Shown here piece after piece: positions 48,929-57,206 of a DNA stretch of 64,000 nucleotides. The stretch is from an uncultured Algibacter sp. GTDB lineage: Bacteria; Bacteroidota; Bacteroidia; Flavobacteriales; Flavobacteriaceae. The position numbers and the translations under genes are program-made. The notes beneath the pieces were generated by a model. It was not told the DNA's origin. It ran no database searches and saw only the letters and a program-made list of their open reading frames with translations. How positions within the stretch are numbered: position 1 is the stretch's first letter; each line of letters starts with the position of its first letter. The DNA lies in assembly GCF_947487575.1 (NCBI RefSeq), contig NZ_CANKXG010000007.1, positions 124,001-188,000 of the forward strand. The letters run 5' to 3'.

Positions 48929-50047
48929 TATTATTTTTTTCTCTATTTTACTAATAAGATTTCCTTTGCTATAACCTGTCCATTTGTCAATAATTGTTCC
49001 TTCTGGATTTATTAAAACAAAGGTTGGAATGCCTTGAATTCCATATTTAATTGATGTTTCGCTATATCTTCCTTTTCCATCCCAAATACTATTCCAAGTA
49101 ACTTTATCTCTTTCTAACGACTTTAGCCAAACATCTTTTTTGGGGTCTTGGGTGAAGCTTACTATTTTTAAAGAATCAGAATACTCCTTGTTTATTTCTA
49201 CTAATTCATCTGCTGCTTTAATACAAGGGCCACAATAAGCTGCTGTAAAGTCAAGAAGTGTATATTCTCCTCTAATGTTTGAAAATTTAACCTTTTCTCC
49301 CTTTTGATTTATTCCTTCAAAATCGTGAAATTTATCTCCAATTTTAGCGATATTCTCTCTTAGAAATACTTCAACTACTTTGGCATATTTACTTTCTTTT
49401 ATTTCAGGTGTATAATTTTTAAATATTTTCTGTATTGTGTCTTTTGGTAATTGATTTTTCAAATAGCCAAGTTCTATTATACTTATATAGGTGTTGGGAT
49501 GTGATTTTATATAGTTAATTCGTGAAATCTGTGTAGCGCTATCTATTGTTCTAATTTTCTTCCAAATTCCTGCTCCTATTTCTCGTTGCTTTTCTTGGGG
49601 TAGATTCATAAAAGTTTGTACCAAAGAATTTCTTTTGATATTATTTTCCTTTGTTAGGCTTTGAGAATAATTAAAATCTTCTTGAGTTTTTGAACCTCTG
49701 ATATTTACATTCCATGGAAAGTCTGATATATCTCCTTTAACAGTAATATTGTCATTTCCGATAAGAAGATTAGTATAAATAAATTTTTTATCAACAGTAG
49801 CGTTTAACCAAATTTGTTCTGGTGGGCTAGATAAATGTCCTTCAAACTTAAAACTGTTATTTTCTACTGTTGTGCTATCGAATACAGCATCAGTAGCCAA
49901 GTTTCTTAAATAAAATTTAGTCCCATCTGGAAATCCACTTATTTGTCCCAAGATTGTAAATTTTTCCTTTTTTCTTTCTTTTTCAACACAAGCAGTTATA
50001 GAAATTACAAAATAGATACTTAGAATTAATTTGTATATTATTTTCAT
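48905..50047 (-). CDS. TlpA-like thioredoxin-fold lipoprotein with DUF4369 domain
   Basis: 380 residues. Lipoprotein signal (VISITAC, lipidated Cys20), DUF4369 domain (about 30-125; FTILGQISGFPDGTKFYLRNLATDAVFDSTTVENNSFKFEG), helical middle, and a C-terminal AhpC/TSA-Redoxin-type domain with the redox motif AAYCGPCIKAADEL (CGPC) and QGIPTFVLINPEG (cis-Pro). Such proteins act as periplasmic disulfide reductases. The last eight codons and stop fall inside attC-like element copy 4, so the gene may be a cassette or have had its 3' end replaced by the element. It stands alone between valS and the ACBP operon. Confidence 0.9.
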   Translation of the reverse strand: MKIIYKLILSIYFVISITACVEKERKKEKFTILGQISGFPDGTKFYLRNLATDAVFDSTTVENNSFKFEGHLSSPPEQIWLNATVDKKFIYTNLLIGNDNITVKGDISDFPWNVNIRGSKTQEDFNYSQSLTKENNIKRNSLVQTFMNLPQEKQREIGAGIWKKIRTIDSATQISRINYIKSHPNTYISIIELGYLKNQLPKDTIQKIFKNYTPEIKESKYAKVVEVFLRENIAKIGDKFHDFEGINQKGEKVKFSNIRGEYTLLDFTAAYCGPCIKAADELVEINKEYSDSLKIVSFTQDPKKDVWLKSLERDKVTWNSIWDGKGRYSETSIKYGIQGIPTFVLINPEGTIIDKWTGYSKGNLISKIEKKIIAQNNSYK

Positions 50048-50203
50048 TTGTTTAATGTTAGGTTTAATGGTTCACAACTAAAGGTATATTCAACTGCTTT
50101 ATGTTTTATATCCGACTTTAAACGAAGTTATTTGAATTTTTTTACAAAGTCAAGTTTATAGTCTTATAAACTTTTAGAAATAGACGTTGTTTTATCTGTA
50201 AAA

Positions 50204-50479
50204 TCACTTCCTGTATAAGAAGTAATTTGTAACCAAATCGATATAGGCTTGTTTGGCTTCATCTTCACTAAGTCCTTTGGCTTGGAATAAAGCGTTGGTT
50301 TTAAAAGCATTTATAATAGGTTTTTTGCTTCTAGGTTTACCGTAATTATTTGTGGCCTTTTTGTAGTAGGCATAAAGTTTTAAAAGGGTATCAGCAGGAA
50401 AAGGCGCTTCGTGAGCATTCACTCGTTCTACAGCTTCTTCAAACTCTATGTCTAATGGGTTACTCATTAATTTCTGCAA
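50204..50479 (-). CDS. acyl-CoA-binding protein
   Basis: 91 residues, the four-helix ACBP fold: FEEAVERVNAHEAPFPADTLLKLYAYYKKATNNYGKPRSKKPIINAFKTNALFQAKGLSEDEAKQAYIDLVTNYF. The Tyr-Lys pattern of the acyl-CoA pocket (LYAYYKKAT; lysine after K-P) is visible. It binds medium/long acyl-CoA in the cytoplasm. Last gene of the rsfS-ftsH-LUD-cdsA-psd operon, overlapping psd by 20 bases. Confidence 0.93.
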   Translation of the reverse strand: MQKLMSNPLDIEFEEAVERVNAHEAPFPADTLLKLYAYYKKATNNYGKPRSKKPIINAFKTNALFQAKGLSEDEAKQAYIDLVTNYFLYRK

Positions 50480-51116
50480 TAATACTTTCGCCTCCCTTTA
50501 CTTTCTGATTTAATTTTACTTTAATATTAGTATCTAAGGGTAAAAACAAATCTACTCTAGATCCAAATTTTATAAATCCAGATTCTCCACCTTGAGTAGC
50601 TTTATGGTCAACTTTTGCATAGTTTACAATTCGTTTTGCTAATGCACCAGCAATTTGTCGGTGTAATACTTTACCATAGGTTTCGTTTTCAACAACCACG
50701 GTTGTGCGTTCATTTTCTTCACTTGCTTTAGGATGCCATGCTACTAAATATTTTCCTGGGTGGTATTTACTAAACACAACATTTCCACCAATAGGGTAGC
50801 GCGTAACATGAACATTTATTGGCGACATAAATACGCTAACTTGCAAACGTTTTTTTTTAAAATATTCTTTTTCAAAAACCTCCTCAATAACAACTACTTT
50901 ACCATCTACTGGCGAAATAACTTGGCTGTCATTAAGTTGCGTGTTTCGTTTTGGGTTTCTAAAAAATTGCAATATCAAAATGAGAAATACTAATAATGCT
51001 ATCATTATAATAGTTCTTAGCCAAGTAATATCAACAAAACTATCTACTAATAAATAACCAGCTACAACAATAATAAGTGTAACAATTATAATTTTATGAC
51101 CTTCTTTATGAAACAT
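50460..51116 (-). CDS. psd: phosphatidylserine decarboxylase, short form
   Basis: 218 residues with two N-terminal TM helices (about 8-25 and 34-52). SPVDGKVVVIEE, FMSPINVHVTRYPIGG and the autocleavage motif KFGSRVDL (Gly185-Ser186, where the pyruvoyl group forms) identify the class II, archaetidylserine-decarboxylase-like enzyme. It makes phosphatidylethanolamine in the inner membrane. Overlaps ACBP downstream and cdsA upstream (11 bases), so the phospholipid genes are tightly coupled. Confidence 0.95.
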   Translation of the reverse strand: MFHKEGHKIIIVTLIIVVAGYLLVDSFVDITWLRTIIMIALLVFLILILQFFRNPKRNTQLNDSQVISPVDGKVVVIEEVFEKEYFKKKRLQVSVFMSPINVHVTRYPIGGNVVFSKYHPGKYLVAWHPKASEENERTTVVVENETYGKVLHRQIAGALAKRIVNYAKVDHKATQGGESGFIKFGSRVDLFLPLDTNIKVKLNQKVKGGESIIAEINE

Positions 51117-51927
51117 AATTCAAAATTCTTAAAAATAAATATATAAATGGAGCAGCAAAAATAATGCTATCTAGTCTATCTAATAATCCACCATGCCCAG
51201 GCATAATAATACCACTATCTTTTACGTTTGCTTGTCTTTTAAATTTAGACTCTATTAAGTCTCCTAAAGTGCCAAATACGCTAACTATTATGCTTAAAAT
51301 TAGCCAGCTTGTAAATGTTAAAGTACCTGTAAAGGTAGCGATAAAATAACTTGCTACACATGAGAAGAACAAACCTCCAAGAAAACCTTCCACTGTTTTT
51401 TTAGGGGATATAATTTCAAATAGCTTTTGTTTACCAAAATTTTTGCCTACTAAGTATGCAAATGAATCGTTTACCCAAACTAAAATAAAGGCTCCTAATA
51501 GGATGTCTGGATTATAATCTTCATAATAATTTGCTATTAAAATTAAAAAAACAAATGCACTTGATAGGTAAAACGTTGTTAGTAAAAAACGTTTGGTTGC
51601 GAAAAGAGGAATGCTTTTTTTAGAAAATAAATCTTTAATTAAAAATAGCTCGACAAATATTGATAGTACTAAAAGAATTTGAGTGGTTTCGTTTAAACCA
51701 GTACTTGTATTTAGTATGGTTTGCCAATATCCAAAAACTGCATAAAGTGAAATGAATATGAAATAAGGAATATTACTTTTTAATTGGATTAGCTTTTTGA
51801 ATTCGCCTATACAAATTAATCCAAAAACGAAAAAAAGAGCAATTAATGCATGTTCAAAACAGAGGCAAATAAGCAATAGTGAAACATAGACTAAGCCAGA
51901 AAGTGATCGTACAAGCGTTTCTTTCAT
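51106..51927 (-). CDS. cdsA: phosphatidate cytidylyltransferase
   Basis: 273-residue polytopic inner-membrane enzyme (about eight helices) making CDP-diacylglycerol from phosphatidate and CTP. The signature SxxKRxxxxKDxxxxxPGHGGxxDRxDS is present as SKFKRQANVKDSGIIMPGHGGLLDRLDS near the C-terminus, preceded by VNDSFAYLVGKNFGKQKLFEIISPKKTVEGFLGG. One base after the LUD gene stop and overlapping psd. Confidence 0.96.
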   Translation of the reverse strand: MKETLVRSLSGLVYVSLLLICLCFEHALIALFFVFGLICIGEFKKLIQLKSNIPYFIFISLYAVFGYWQTILNTSTGLNETTQILLVLSIFVELFLIKDLFSKKSIPLFATKRFLLTTFYLSSAFVFLILIANYYEDYNPDILLGAFILVWVNDSFAYLVGKNFGKQKLFEIISPKKTVEGFLGGLFFSCVASYFIATFTGTLTFTSWLILSIIVSVFGTLGDLIESKFKRQANVKDSGIIMPGHGGLLDRLDSIIFAAPFIYLFLRILNYVS

Positions 51928-51928
51928 T

Positions 51929-52537
51929 CTATAAATCTTCTAAAAGTAATAGGTATAAATTTTTAGCACTACTACCGTAACTTAGAAAATCTTTTTCATC
52001 TCCAGATTTAAAGTGTTTAATGGTTGTGATATTTGTTGGGATTTTTTGTCTGTTCTTATTTTTTATGCCTCGTAGACCTTCACCAATATTATCAACGATT
52101 TGACTTGTAGTGGCAAAAACAATAAAATTAAAAGGTAGTTCAGGAAGTTTTTTTTCAAAAATCTGTTTTGATGAAACTAATAAAGAGCCATCATTGGCAA
52201 TTAAATTTTCGCAAGTTGTGATAAAGTATGTGGCTTCACTTATTTTTCTTGTTGGAAGTAAATTGGAGCCTTTAAATTTATCTTTTAATTCGGTATCAAG
52301 CAATAACACTTGTTCTTCTTCCCAGTCATTTTCTTCAATGATATGACCTAAGTTTTTATAAATCTCATCTAAATTTTCGCAATACAGAAACTTACCGCCA
52401 TTAGCCTTAAAGTTTATGGTAAACCTTTCGTCTATTGGTAGCTTTATTTCGGGCATATACTTGCCTCTATTATCAGATTTTAATTCTTTCTCTGAACCAG
52501 CAGATCTAGAACCAAAAATTTTTCTAAAAAGACTCAT
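51929..52537 (-). CDS. LUD domain (LutC/YkgG-like) protein
   Basis: 202 residues; C-terminal two thirds show the LUD/LutC fold (DWEEEQVLLLDTELKDKF...ATYFITTCENLIANDGSLLVSSKQIFEKKLPELPFNFIVFATTSQIVDNIGEGLRGIKNKN). LutB and LutA are not adjacent; instead it lies between ftsH and cdsA, where such a lone LUD gene is regularly found in flavobacteria. So a role in lactate oxidation is not supported by context. Confidence 0.85.
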   Translation of the reverse strand: MSLFRKIFGSRSAGSEKELKSDNRGKYMPEIKLPIDERFTINFKANGGKFLYCENLDEIYKNLGHIIEENDWEEEQVLLLDTELKDKFKGSNLLPTRKISEATYFITTCENLIANDGSLLVSSKQIFEKKLPELPFNFIVFATTSQIVDNIGEGLRGIKNKNRQKIPTNITTIKHFKSGDEKDFLSYGSSAKNLYLLLLEDL

Positions 52538-52577
52538 TTAATGTATTGCTATTAACCGCTTTCCCTTCAATGTGCAT

Positions 52578-52585
52578 CAAATATA
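52578..52585 (-). promoter_or_regulatory. -7 box upstream of the LUD gene
   Basis: Minus-strand TATATTTG directly follows the ftsH terminator hairpin, so the LUD-cdsA-psd-ACBP part may have its own promoter; leader ~40 bases. Confidence 0.4.
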
Positions 52586-52626
52586 AAAAATCTTAAATTA
52601 ACCTTACGATTAATTTAAGATTTTTA
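52585..52626 (-). terminator. rho-independent terminator after ftsH
   Basis: Minus strand AAAAATCTTAAATTAA-TCGTAAGG-TTAATTTAAGATTTTTT, a 16-bp AT-rich stem with a T run; splits rsfS-ftsH from the downstream lipid genes, perhaps partially. Confidence 0.75.
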
Positions 52627-52657
52627 CTAAATGCTTAATAATTTAAGGCGTTAGGTC

Positions 52658-54619
52658 TTATTCTTCTTCGTCCTTTATTTCTTCTTTTGCACTTAAAGAA
52701 CTTTCTTTTTCAAAAGGACGTTTTCCAAATATTTTTTCAAGATTATCTTTAAAAATAACCTCTTTTTCCAATAGTACTTCTGCTAGTTGTGTTAATTTAT
52801 CTTTATTTGTTTCAAGTAGCTTTATTGCGCGTTGATATTGCTTTTCAATAATATCTGAAATTTCTTTATCAATTAATTCTGCTGTTTGCTCGCTGTACGG
52901 TTTTGTGAAACCGTATTCGCTTTGTCCTGAATCATAATATGTTAAATTTCCAACTTTATCACTAAGCCCGTAAATTGTAACCATAGCACGAGCTTGTTTT
53001 GTTACTTTTTCTAAATCGCTTAAAGCACCTGTTGAGATTTTATCAAAAATTACTTTTTCAGCTGCACGACCACCTAAAGCGGCACACATTTCATCAAGCA
53101 TCTGTTCTGGGCGCACAATTAAACGTTCTTCGGGTAAATACCATGCAGCACCTAATGAGCGTCCGCGTGGTACAATAGTAACTTTTACTAAAGGTGCAGC
53201 ATGTTCTAACATCCAACTGGTTACAGCATGACCTGCTTCATGAAAGGCAACGGCACGTTTTTCGCTAGGTGTGATAATTTTATTTTTCTTTTCAAGACCT
53301 CCAATAATTCTATCAACAGCATCTAGAAAATCTTGTTTGTCAACCGCCTTTTTACCATTTCTAGCTGCTATTAAAGCGGCTTCATTACAAACATTAGCAA
53401 TATCTGCTCCTGAAAAACCAGGGGTTTGTTTTGAAAGGAAATCTAAATCTAGATTTTTTGCTTTTTTAAGAGGTCTTAAGTGGACTTCAAAAATTTCTTC
53501 ACGTTCACGTACGTCTGGTAAATCAACAAAAATTTGTCTATCAAAACGTCCAGCACGCATTAAGGCTTTATCTAAAATATCGGCTCTATTTGTTGCGGCA
53601 ATTACAATAACGTTTGTATTTGTACCAAAACCATCCATTTCAGTTAATAACTGGTTTAGTGTATTTTCACGCTCATCATTACTACCAGACATGGCGTTTT
53701 TACCTCTTGCACGACCAATGGCATCAATTTCGTCAATAAAAATAATTGATGGTGATTTTTCTTTTGCTTGTTTGAATAAATCTCTAACACGAGAAGCTCC
53801 AACACCAACAAACATTTCAACAAAATCTGAACCTGATAATGAGAAGAAAGGAACTTTAGCTTCTCCAGCTACAGCTTTTGCTAATAAGGTTTTACCGGTT
53901 CCTGGAGGGCCTACAAGTAAGGCACCTTTTGGGATTTTACCACCAAGAGTAGTATATTTTTCAGGAAATTTTAGGAAGTCTACAATTTCTTGAACCTCTT
54001 CTTTCGCACCTTCAAGACCTGCAACATCTTTAAAACTCGTTTTAACTTCTGTATTCTGATCAAAAAGTTTGGCTTTAGATTTTCCTATGTTGAAAATCTG
54101 CCCACCTGCACCTCCGCCAGCACCTCCAGACATACGACGCATAATAAATATCCAAACACCAATTAATAAAATAAAAGGGAGAATACCCATCAGTAAATTA
54201 CCCCAATCGTTTGTTTCTGTATCAAAAGTTATTATCGGTTTAGCCGATAATTCTTCGGTCATTTCATTTAGTTGATTTTCAAAATTTTGAAGGTCACCAA
54301 ACTCAAACCTGTAGTTAGGCAATTTTGTAGCAGATGGAATAAATGTTTGAGGTTTTGAGTTTTTATGAATCTCTTTAGCCTCAGCATCTTTGGTTAAATA
54401 TACTTTCGCTACTCGTGTGTTTTTTACAATGTCAACACGGTCTACATCACCAGCTTCTAAATACTTAAAAAAGTCAGAAGGGGTTGTTTTGTTAGTGTCT
54501 TGATAGCTAGCTCCACTAAATAATTGATATCCAAGAAAAAGGGCTATCAATATGCCATAAATCCAATATGGACTAAATTTAGGTTTCTTATCTTTTGTGT
54601 TTTTCTTATCGTTTGCCAT
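52658..54619 (-). CDS. ftsH: ATP-dependent zinc metalloprotease FtsH
   Basis: 653 residues: TM helices at about 17-35 and 141-160 flanking the periplasmic domain, a glycine-rich stretch, AAA+ module with Walker A GPPGTGKT (237-244), Walker B IIFIDEIDAIG, SRH with ATNRADILDKALMRAGRFDRQ, and the protease domain with HEAGH (460-464) and the downstream aspartate in SDLEKVTKQARAM. Degrades unassembled membrane proteins and regulatory proteins. Nine bases after rsfS in the same operon, followed by a terminator. Confidence 0.97.
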   Translation of the reverse strand: MANDKKNTKDKKPKFSPYWIYGILIALFLGYQLFSGASYQDTNKTTPSDFFKYLEAGDVDRVDIVKNTRVAKVYLTKDAEAKEIHKNSKPQTFIPSATKLPNYRFEFGDLQNFENQLNEMTEELSAKPIITFDTETNDWGNLLMGILPFILLIGVWIFIMRRMSGGAGGGAGGQIFNIGKSKAKLFDQNTEVKTSFKDVAGLEGAKEEVQEIVDFLKFPEKYTTLGGKIPKGALLVGPPGTGKTLLAKAVAGEAKVPFFSLSGSDFVEMFVGVGASRVRDLFKQAKEKSPSIIFIDEIDAIGRARGKNAMSGSNDERENTLNQLLTEMDGFGTNTNVIVIAATNRADILDKALMRAGRFDRQIFVDLPDVREREEIFEVHLRPLKKAKNLDLDFLSKQTPGFSGADIANVCNEAALIAARNGKKAVDKQDFLDAVDRIIGGLEKKNKIITPSEKRAVAFHEAGHAVTSWMLEHAAPLVKVTIVPRGRSLGAAWYLPEERLIVRPEQMLDEMCAALGGRAAEKVIFDKISTGALSDLEKVTKQARAMVTIYGLSDKVGNLTYYDSGQSEYGFTKPYSEQTAELIDKEISDIIEKQYQRAIKLLETNKDKLTQLAEVLLEKEVIFKDNLEKIFGKRPFEKESSLSAKEEIKDEEE

Positions 54620-54628
54620 TTGATTTTT

Positions 54629-55000
54629 TTAGTAACTCGTTTCTATAACTGTAGTTTTTGCATCGCCCCAAAGACTTTCAATATCATAATACTCTCTAAT
54701 ATGTTTTTGAAACACATGCACTACAACATTAACATAATCAATCAATACCCATTCTGAGTTTTCAGCGCCTTCAGTATGCCAAGGATTATCTTTAAGCGTT
54801 TTACTTACTGTTTTTTGAATGGAATTAACAATAGCGTTTACTTGCGTGTTTGAAGTCCCTTCGCAGATAATAAAGTAATCGCAAACCGTGTTTTCAATCT
54901 CTCTTAAATCTAGAATATTAATTTCTTTGCCTTTAACATCTTCAATCCCACTGATTATTACTGATATTAATTGGTCTGCGCTTTTTTTTTCTTTCGCCAT
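54629..55000 (-). CDS. rsfS: ribosome silencing factor
   Basis: 123-residue RsfS/YbeB (Iojap) protein that binds uL14 and blocks 50S-30S joining. Signatures: ISGIEDVKGKEINILDLREIENTVCDYFIICEGTSNTQVNAIVNSIQ (strand-helix core) and PWHTEGAENSEWVLIDYVNVVVHVFQKHIREYYDIESLWGDA, the conserved C-terminus. First gene of the operon running to ACBP; divergent from birA. Confidence 0.96.
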   Translation of the reverse strand: MAKEKKSADQLISVIISGIEDVKGKEINILDLREIENTVCDYFIICEGTSNTQVNAIVNSIQKTVSKTLKDNPWHTEGAENSEWVLIDYVNVVVHVFQKHIREYYDIESLWGDAKTTVIETSY

Positions 55001-55019
55001 TAAATATTTTTAATTTGTG

Positions 55020-55027
55020 CAAAGTTA
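55020..55027 (-). promoter_or_regulatory. -7 box for rsfS-ftsH
   Basis: Minus-strand TAACTTTG, 19 bases before the ATG at 55000. No spaced TTG. Confidence 0.4.
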
Positions 55028-55093
55028 TTATTTTTTTAGTTCTTTATACTTTAAAATAAACATAAGATTTTAGAGTAATTTAATAACTTGTAT

Positions 55094-55825
55094 ATGCGTA
55101 TAGTCAAACTTAATGCCATCGATTCTACTAATAGGTATTTAAAGGAGCTAAGTGGCACTAAAGCTATTGATGATTATACTGTTGTTGCAGCTAAAAATCA
55201 AACTGAAGGCAAAGGTCAAAGGGGGACTGTTTGGAGTTCTCAAGCGTCTAAAAACCTTACCTGTAGTGTGTTTAAGGATTTGTCTGGGTTTAAATTTGAA
55301 CATCCATTTTACATTAGTATTGCAACTGCTTTAGCACTTTTAAAGACCTTAGAATATATTGAAATACCTCGATTAAGTATAAAATGGCCTAACGACATTT
55401 TGTCAGCAGACAAAAAAATATGTGGTGTTTTAATTGAAAATGTCATAAAACAAAATAGTATTGCGGCTTCTATTATTGGAATTGGGCTAAATGTAAATCA
55501 AGTTATATTTGAAAATTTACCTAAAGCGTCATCATTAAAATTAATCTCAGGAAAGGCATATGATTTGGATGAGCTAACAATTACGTTTATAAATAATTTG
55601 AAATATTATTTCATACTATTGGAAGACGAAAAATATGAAGAATTAAAAACTGAATATGAAATTCACCTATTTAGAAAAAATAAGCCTTCAACTTTTAAAA
55701 ATGCTGAAGGTGATATGTTTTCTGGTTTTATAAAGGGTGTTTCCGAATCTGGTCACCTTCAAGTATTATTAGAAGACAATATTTTGAAAGCATTCGATTT
55801 AAAAGAAATTACACTGTTGTATTAA
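55094..55825 (+). CDS. birA: biotin--[acetyl-CoA-carboxylase] ligase
   Basis: 243 residues from ATG 55094 (an upstream TTG at 55088 is less likely). STNRYLKEL, the biotinyl-AMP loop EGKGQRGTVWSSQASKNLTCSV, IKWPNDILSADKKICGVLIE and GIGLNVNQ are the catalytic blocks. There is no N-terminal winged helix, so it is a monofunctional ligase and not a biotin-operon repressor. C-terminal SH3-like domain (GFIKGVSESGHLQVLLEDN). Overlaps the convergent SRPBCC gene by 4 bases. Confidence 0.95.
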   Translation: MRIVKLNAIDSTNRYLKELSGTKAIDDYTVVAAKNQTEGKGQRGTVWSSQASKNLTCSVFKDLSGFKFEHPFYISIATALALLKTLEYIEIPRLSIKWPNDILSADKKICGVLIENVIKQNSIAASIIGIGLNVNQVIFENLPKASSLKLISGKAYDLDELTITFINNLKYYFILLEDEKYEELKTEYEIHLFRKNKPSTFKNAEGDMFSGFIKGVSESGHLQVLLEDNILKAFDLKEITLLY

Positions 55826-56217
55826 ATAGCTTTTGGAATACTTGTGGCAAGTGTTTCAATAAATTTGCTAATAGGACTTTTTATCATCATTGCCATCATA
55901 GGGTTGAAGTCTCCAGTAAAATCTAATTTTACTTCACTTGAGTTAGCATCAATTTCAATAATATTGGCTATCAACGAAAAATCTATTTTTCCTCCTGCAG
56001 CACCTAAAACTATTTTATTTGGAGGTATAACTTCTTTCTTTTTAAGAATAATTTCTGGCATGCCTTTTAAAGCAAAAAGAAACTTATCTTCATCTAAAAT
56101 TTCAAATTTACTAATGTTTTCAGGCATTAACGATTCAAAATTTTTGATGTCAGATAAAAAATTAAATACATCTTCAGGCGATTTACTGACGCTAATTTTA
56201 GGGGATTCTAAATTCAT
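55822..56217 (-). CDS. SRPBCC (START-like) domain protein
   Basis: 131-residue helix-grip protein: ISVSKSPEDVFNFLSDIKNFESLMPENISKFEILDEDKFLFALKGMPEIILKKKEV is the characteristic polyketide-cyclase-like start, and the long C-terminal helix is MMAMMIKSPISKFIETLATSIPKAI. It probably binds a hydrophobic ligand; nothing more specific. 95 bases downstream of pyrE on the same strand and perhaps co-transcribed. Confidence 0.85.
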   Translation of the reverse strand: MNLESPKISVSKSPEDVFNFLSDIKNFESLMPENISKFEILDEDKFLFALKGMPEIILKKKEVIPPNKIVLGAAGGKIDFSLIANIIEIDANSSEVKLDFTGDFNPMMAMMIKSPISKFIETLATSIPKAI

Positions 56218-56312
56218 TTTTTGTTATTGGTTTATAGTTAAGTTGCTAAGTTGATTGAAAATAGGTTTGACTAAACGCCTTAATAACTCAAAACAACTTT
56301 GCATTACATATA

Positions 56313-56957
56313 TCAATTAGCGTTCCATTCACTAGGATTGGTGTTCCAATCTGATAAAGTTTCTAACTCTTTTTTAGATATATAATTAGTCTCTAAAGCT
56401 TCTTCAAGTAAATTTTCATAATTACTTAATGTATTCAAACGGATACCGTCTTTTTCGAAATTTTTTGAAGCTATATCAAAGCCATAAGTAAAAATAGCAA
56501 CCATGCCTTTTACATTTATATTTGCTTCTTTTAAAGCTTTAACGGCATTCAAACTGCTTTTTCCTGTACTTATTAAATCTTCAACAACTACAACATTTTG
56601 TCCGCTTTCAACAAACCCTTCAATTTGATTTTTCCGTCCGTGCCCTTTAGCATCTGGTCTTACATATATAAAAGGAAGGCCTAAATATTCTGCAACCAAT
56701 ATGCCAATACCTATTGCGCCTGTAGCAACACCAGCAATAACATCGGGTTTACCATATTCTCTTTCAATATATTTTCCCATTGTTTCGCGTATATAATTAC
56801 GAATTGGAGGAAAGGATAATACAATTCGATTATCACAATAAATTGGGGATTTCCAGCCTGAAGCCCAAGTAAAAGGTTCCTTAGGGCTTAGTTTTATAGC
56901 ATTTATTTGTAATAAAACTTCGGCGGTTTTTTTAGCGGTGTCTTTGTCAAAAATCAT
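56313..56957 (-). CDS. pyrE: orotate phosphoribosyltransferase
   Basis: 214 residues from ATG 56957 (MIFDKDTAKKTAEVLL); an upstream ATG at 56975 would add six residues but overlaps a -7 box. PRPP-binding motif VVVVEDLISTGKSS, and FTWASGWKSPIYCDNR, GVATGAIGIG and RPDAKGHGRKNQIEG are the OPRTase blocks. It makes orotidine 5'-phosphate in pyrimidine synthesis. Length is typical. Divergent from the T9SS protein gene. Confidence 0.95.
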   Translation of the reverse strand: MIFDKDTAKKTAEVLLQINAIKLSPKEPFTWASGWKSPIYCDNRIVLSFPPIRNYIRETMGKYIEREYGKPDVIAGVATGAIGIGILVAEYLGLPFIYVRPDAKGHGRKNQIEGFVESGQNVVVVEDLISTGKSSLNAVKALKEANINVKGMVAIFTYGFDIASKNFEKDGIRLNTLSNYENLLEEALETNYISKKELETLSDWNTNPSEWNAN

Positions 56958-56962
56958 ATCAG

Positions 56963-56970
56963 CAAAATTA
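56963..56970 (-). promoter_or_regulatory. -7 box adjoining the pyrE start
   Basis: Minus-strand TAATTTTG ends 5 bases before the ATG at 56957, again implying a leaderless or short-leader transcript; no -33 TTG. Confidence 0.3.
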
Positions 56971-57206
56971 CACATAAATTTAAATTTAATGACTTGTTAA
57001 ATATATATAATCATATTTTTTTAACAATATTATAATCAAGCCTATATTAGATTTAGTGTCTATTTTATTGTTTTTAAGGAATTTAACTACATCTGAGTTG
57101 CTTTTTTCGATAAAGCGCATAATATTTTGTTTAAATAAATAATCAAATAATTAAACAATTAATTATTTTGTTTAACTTTACTTAAAATAAATTAAACAAA
57201 ATAACA

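Noticed and set aside
48821-49015. Plus-strand ORF of 64 codons
   Set aside because: It covers attC-like copy 4 and the antisense of the TlpA-like gene end; no protein features.
50058-50064. GTTAGGT upstream of the TlpA-like gene as a cassette border
   Set aside because: Relative to the gene its orientation is opposite to that of the box before DUF4062, and no inverted partner is evident; kept out of the cassette argument.
53271-53993. Long plus-strand ORF of 240 codons opposite ftsH
   Set aside because: It is antisense to the conserved AAA+ domain of FtsH and has no recognisable protein sequence.
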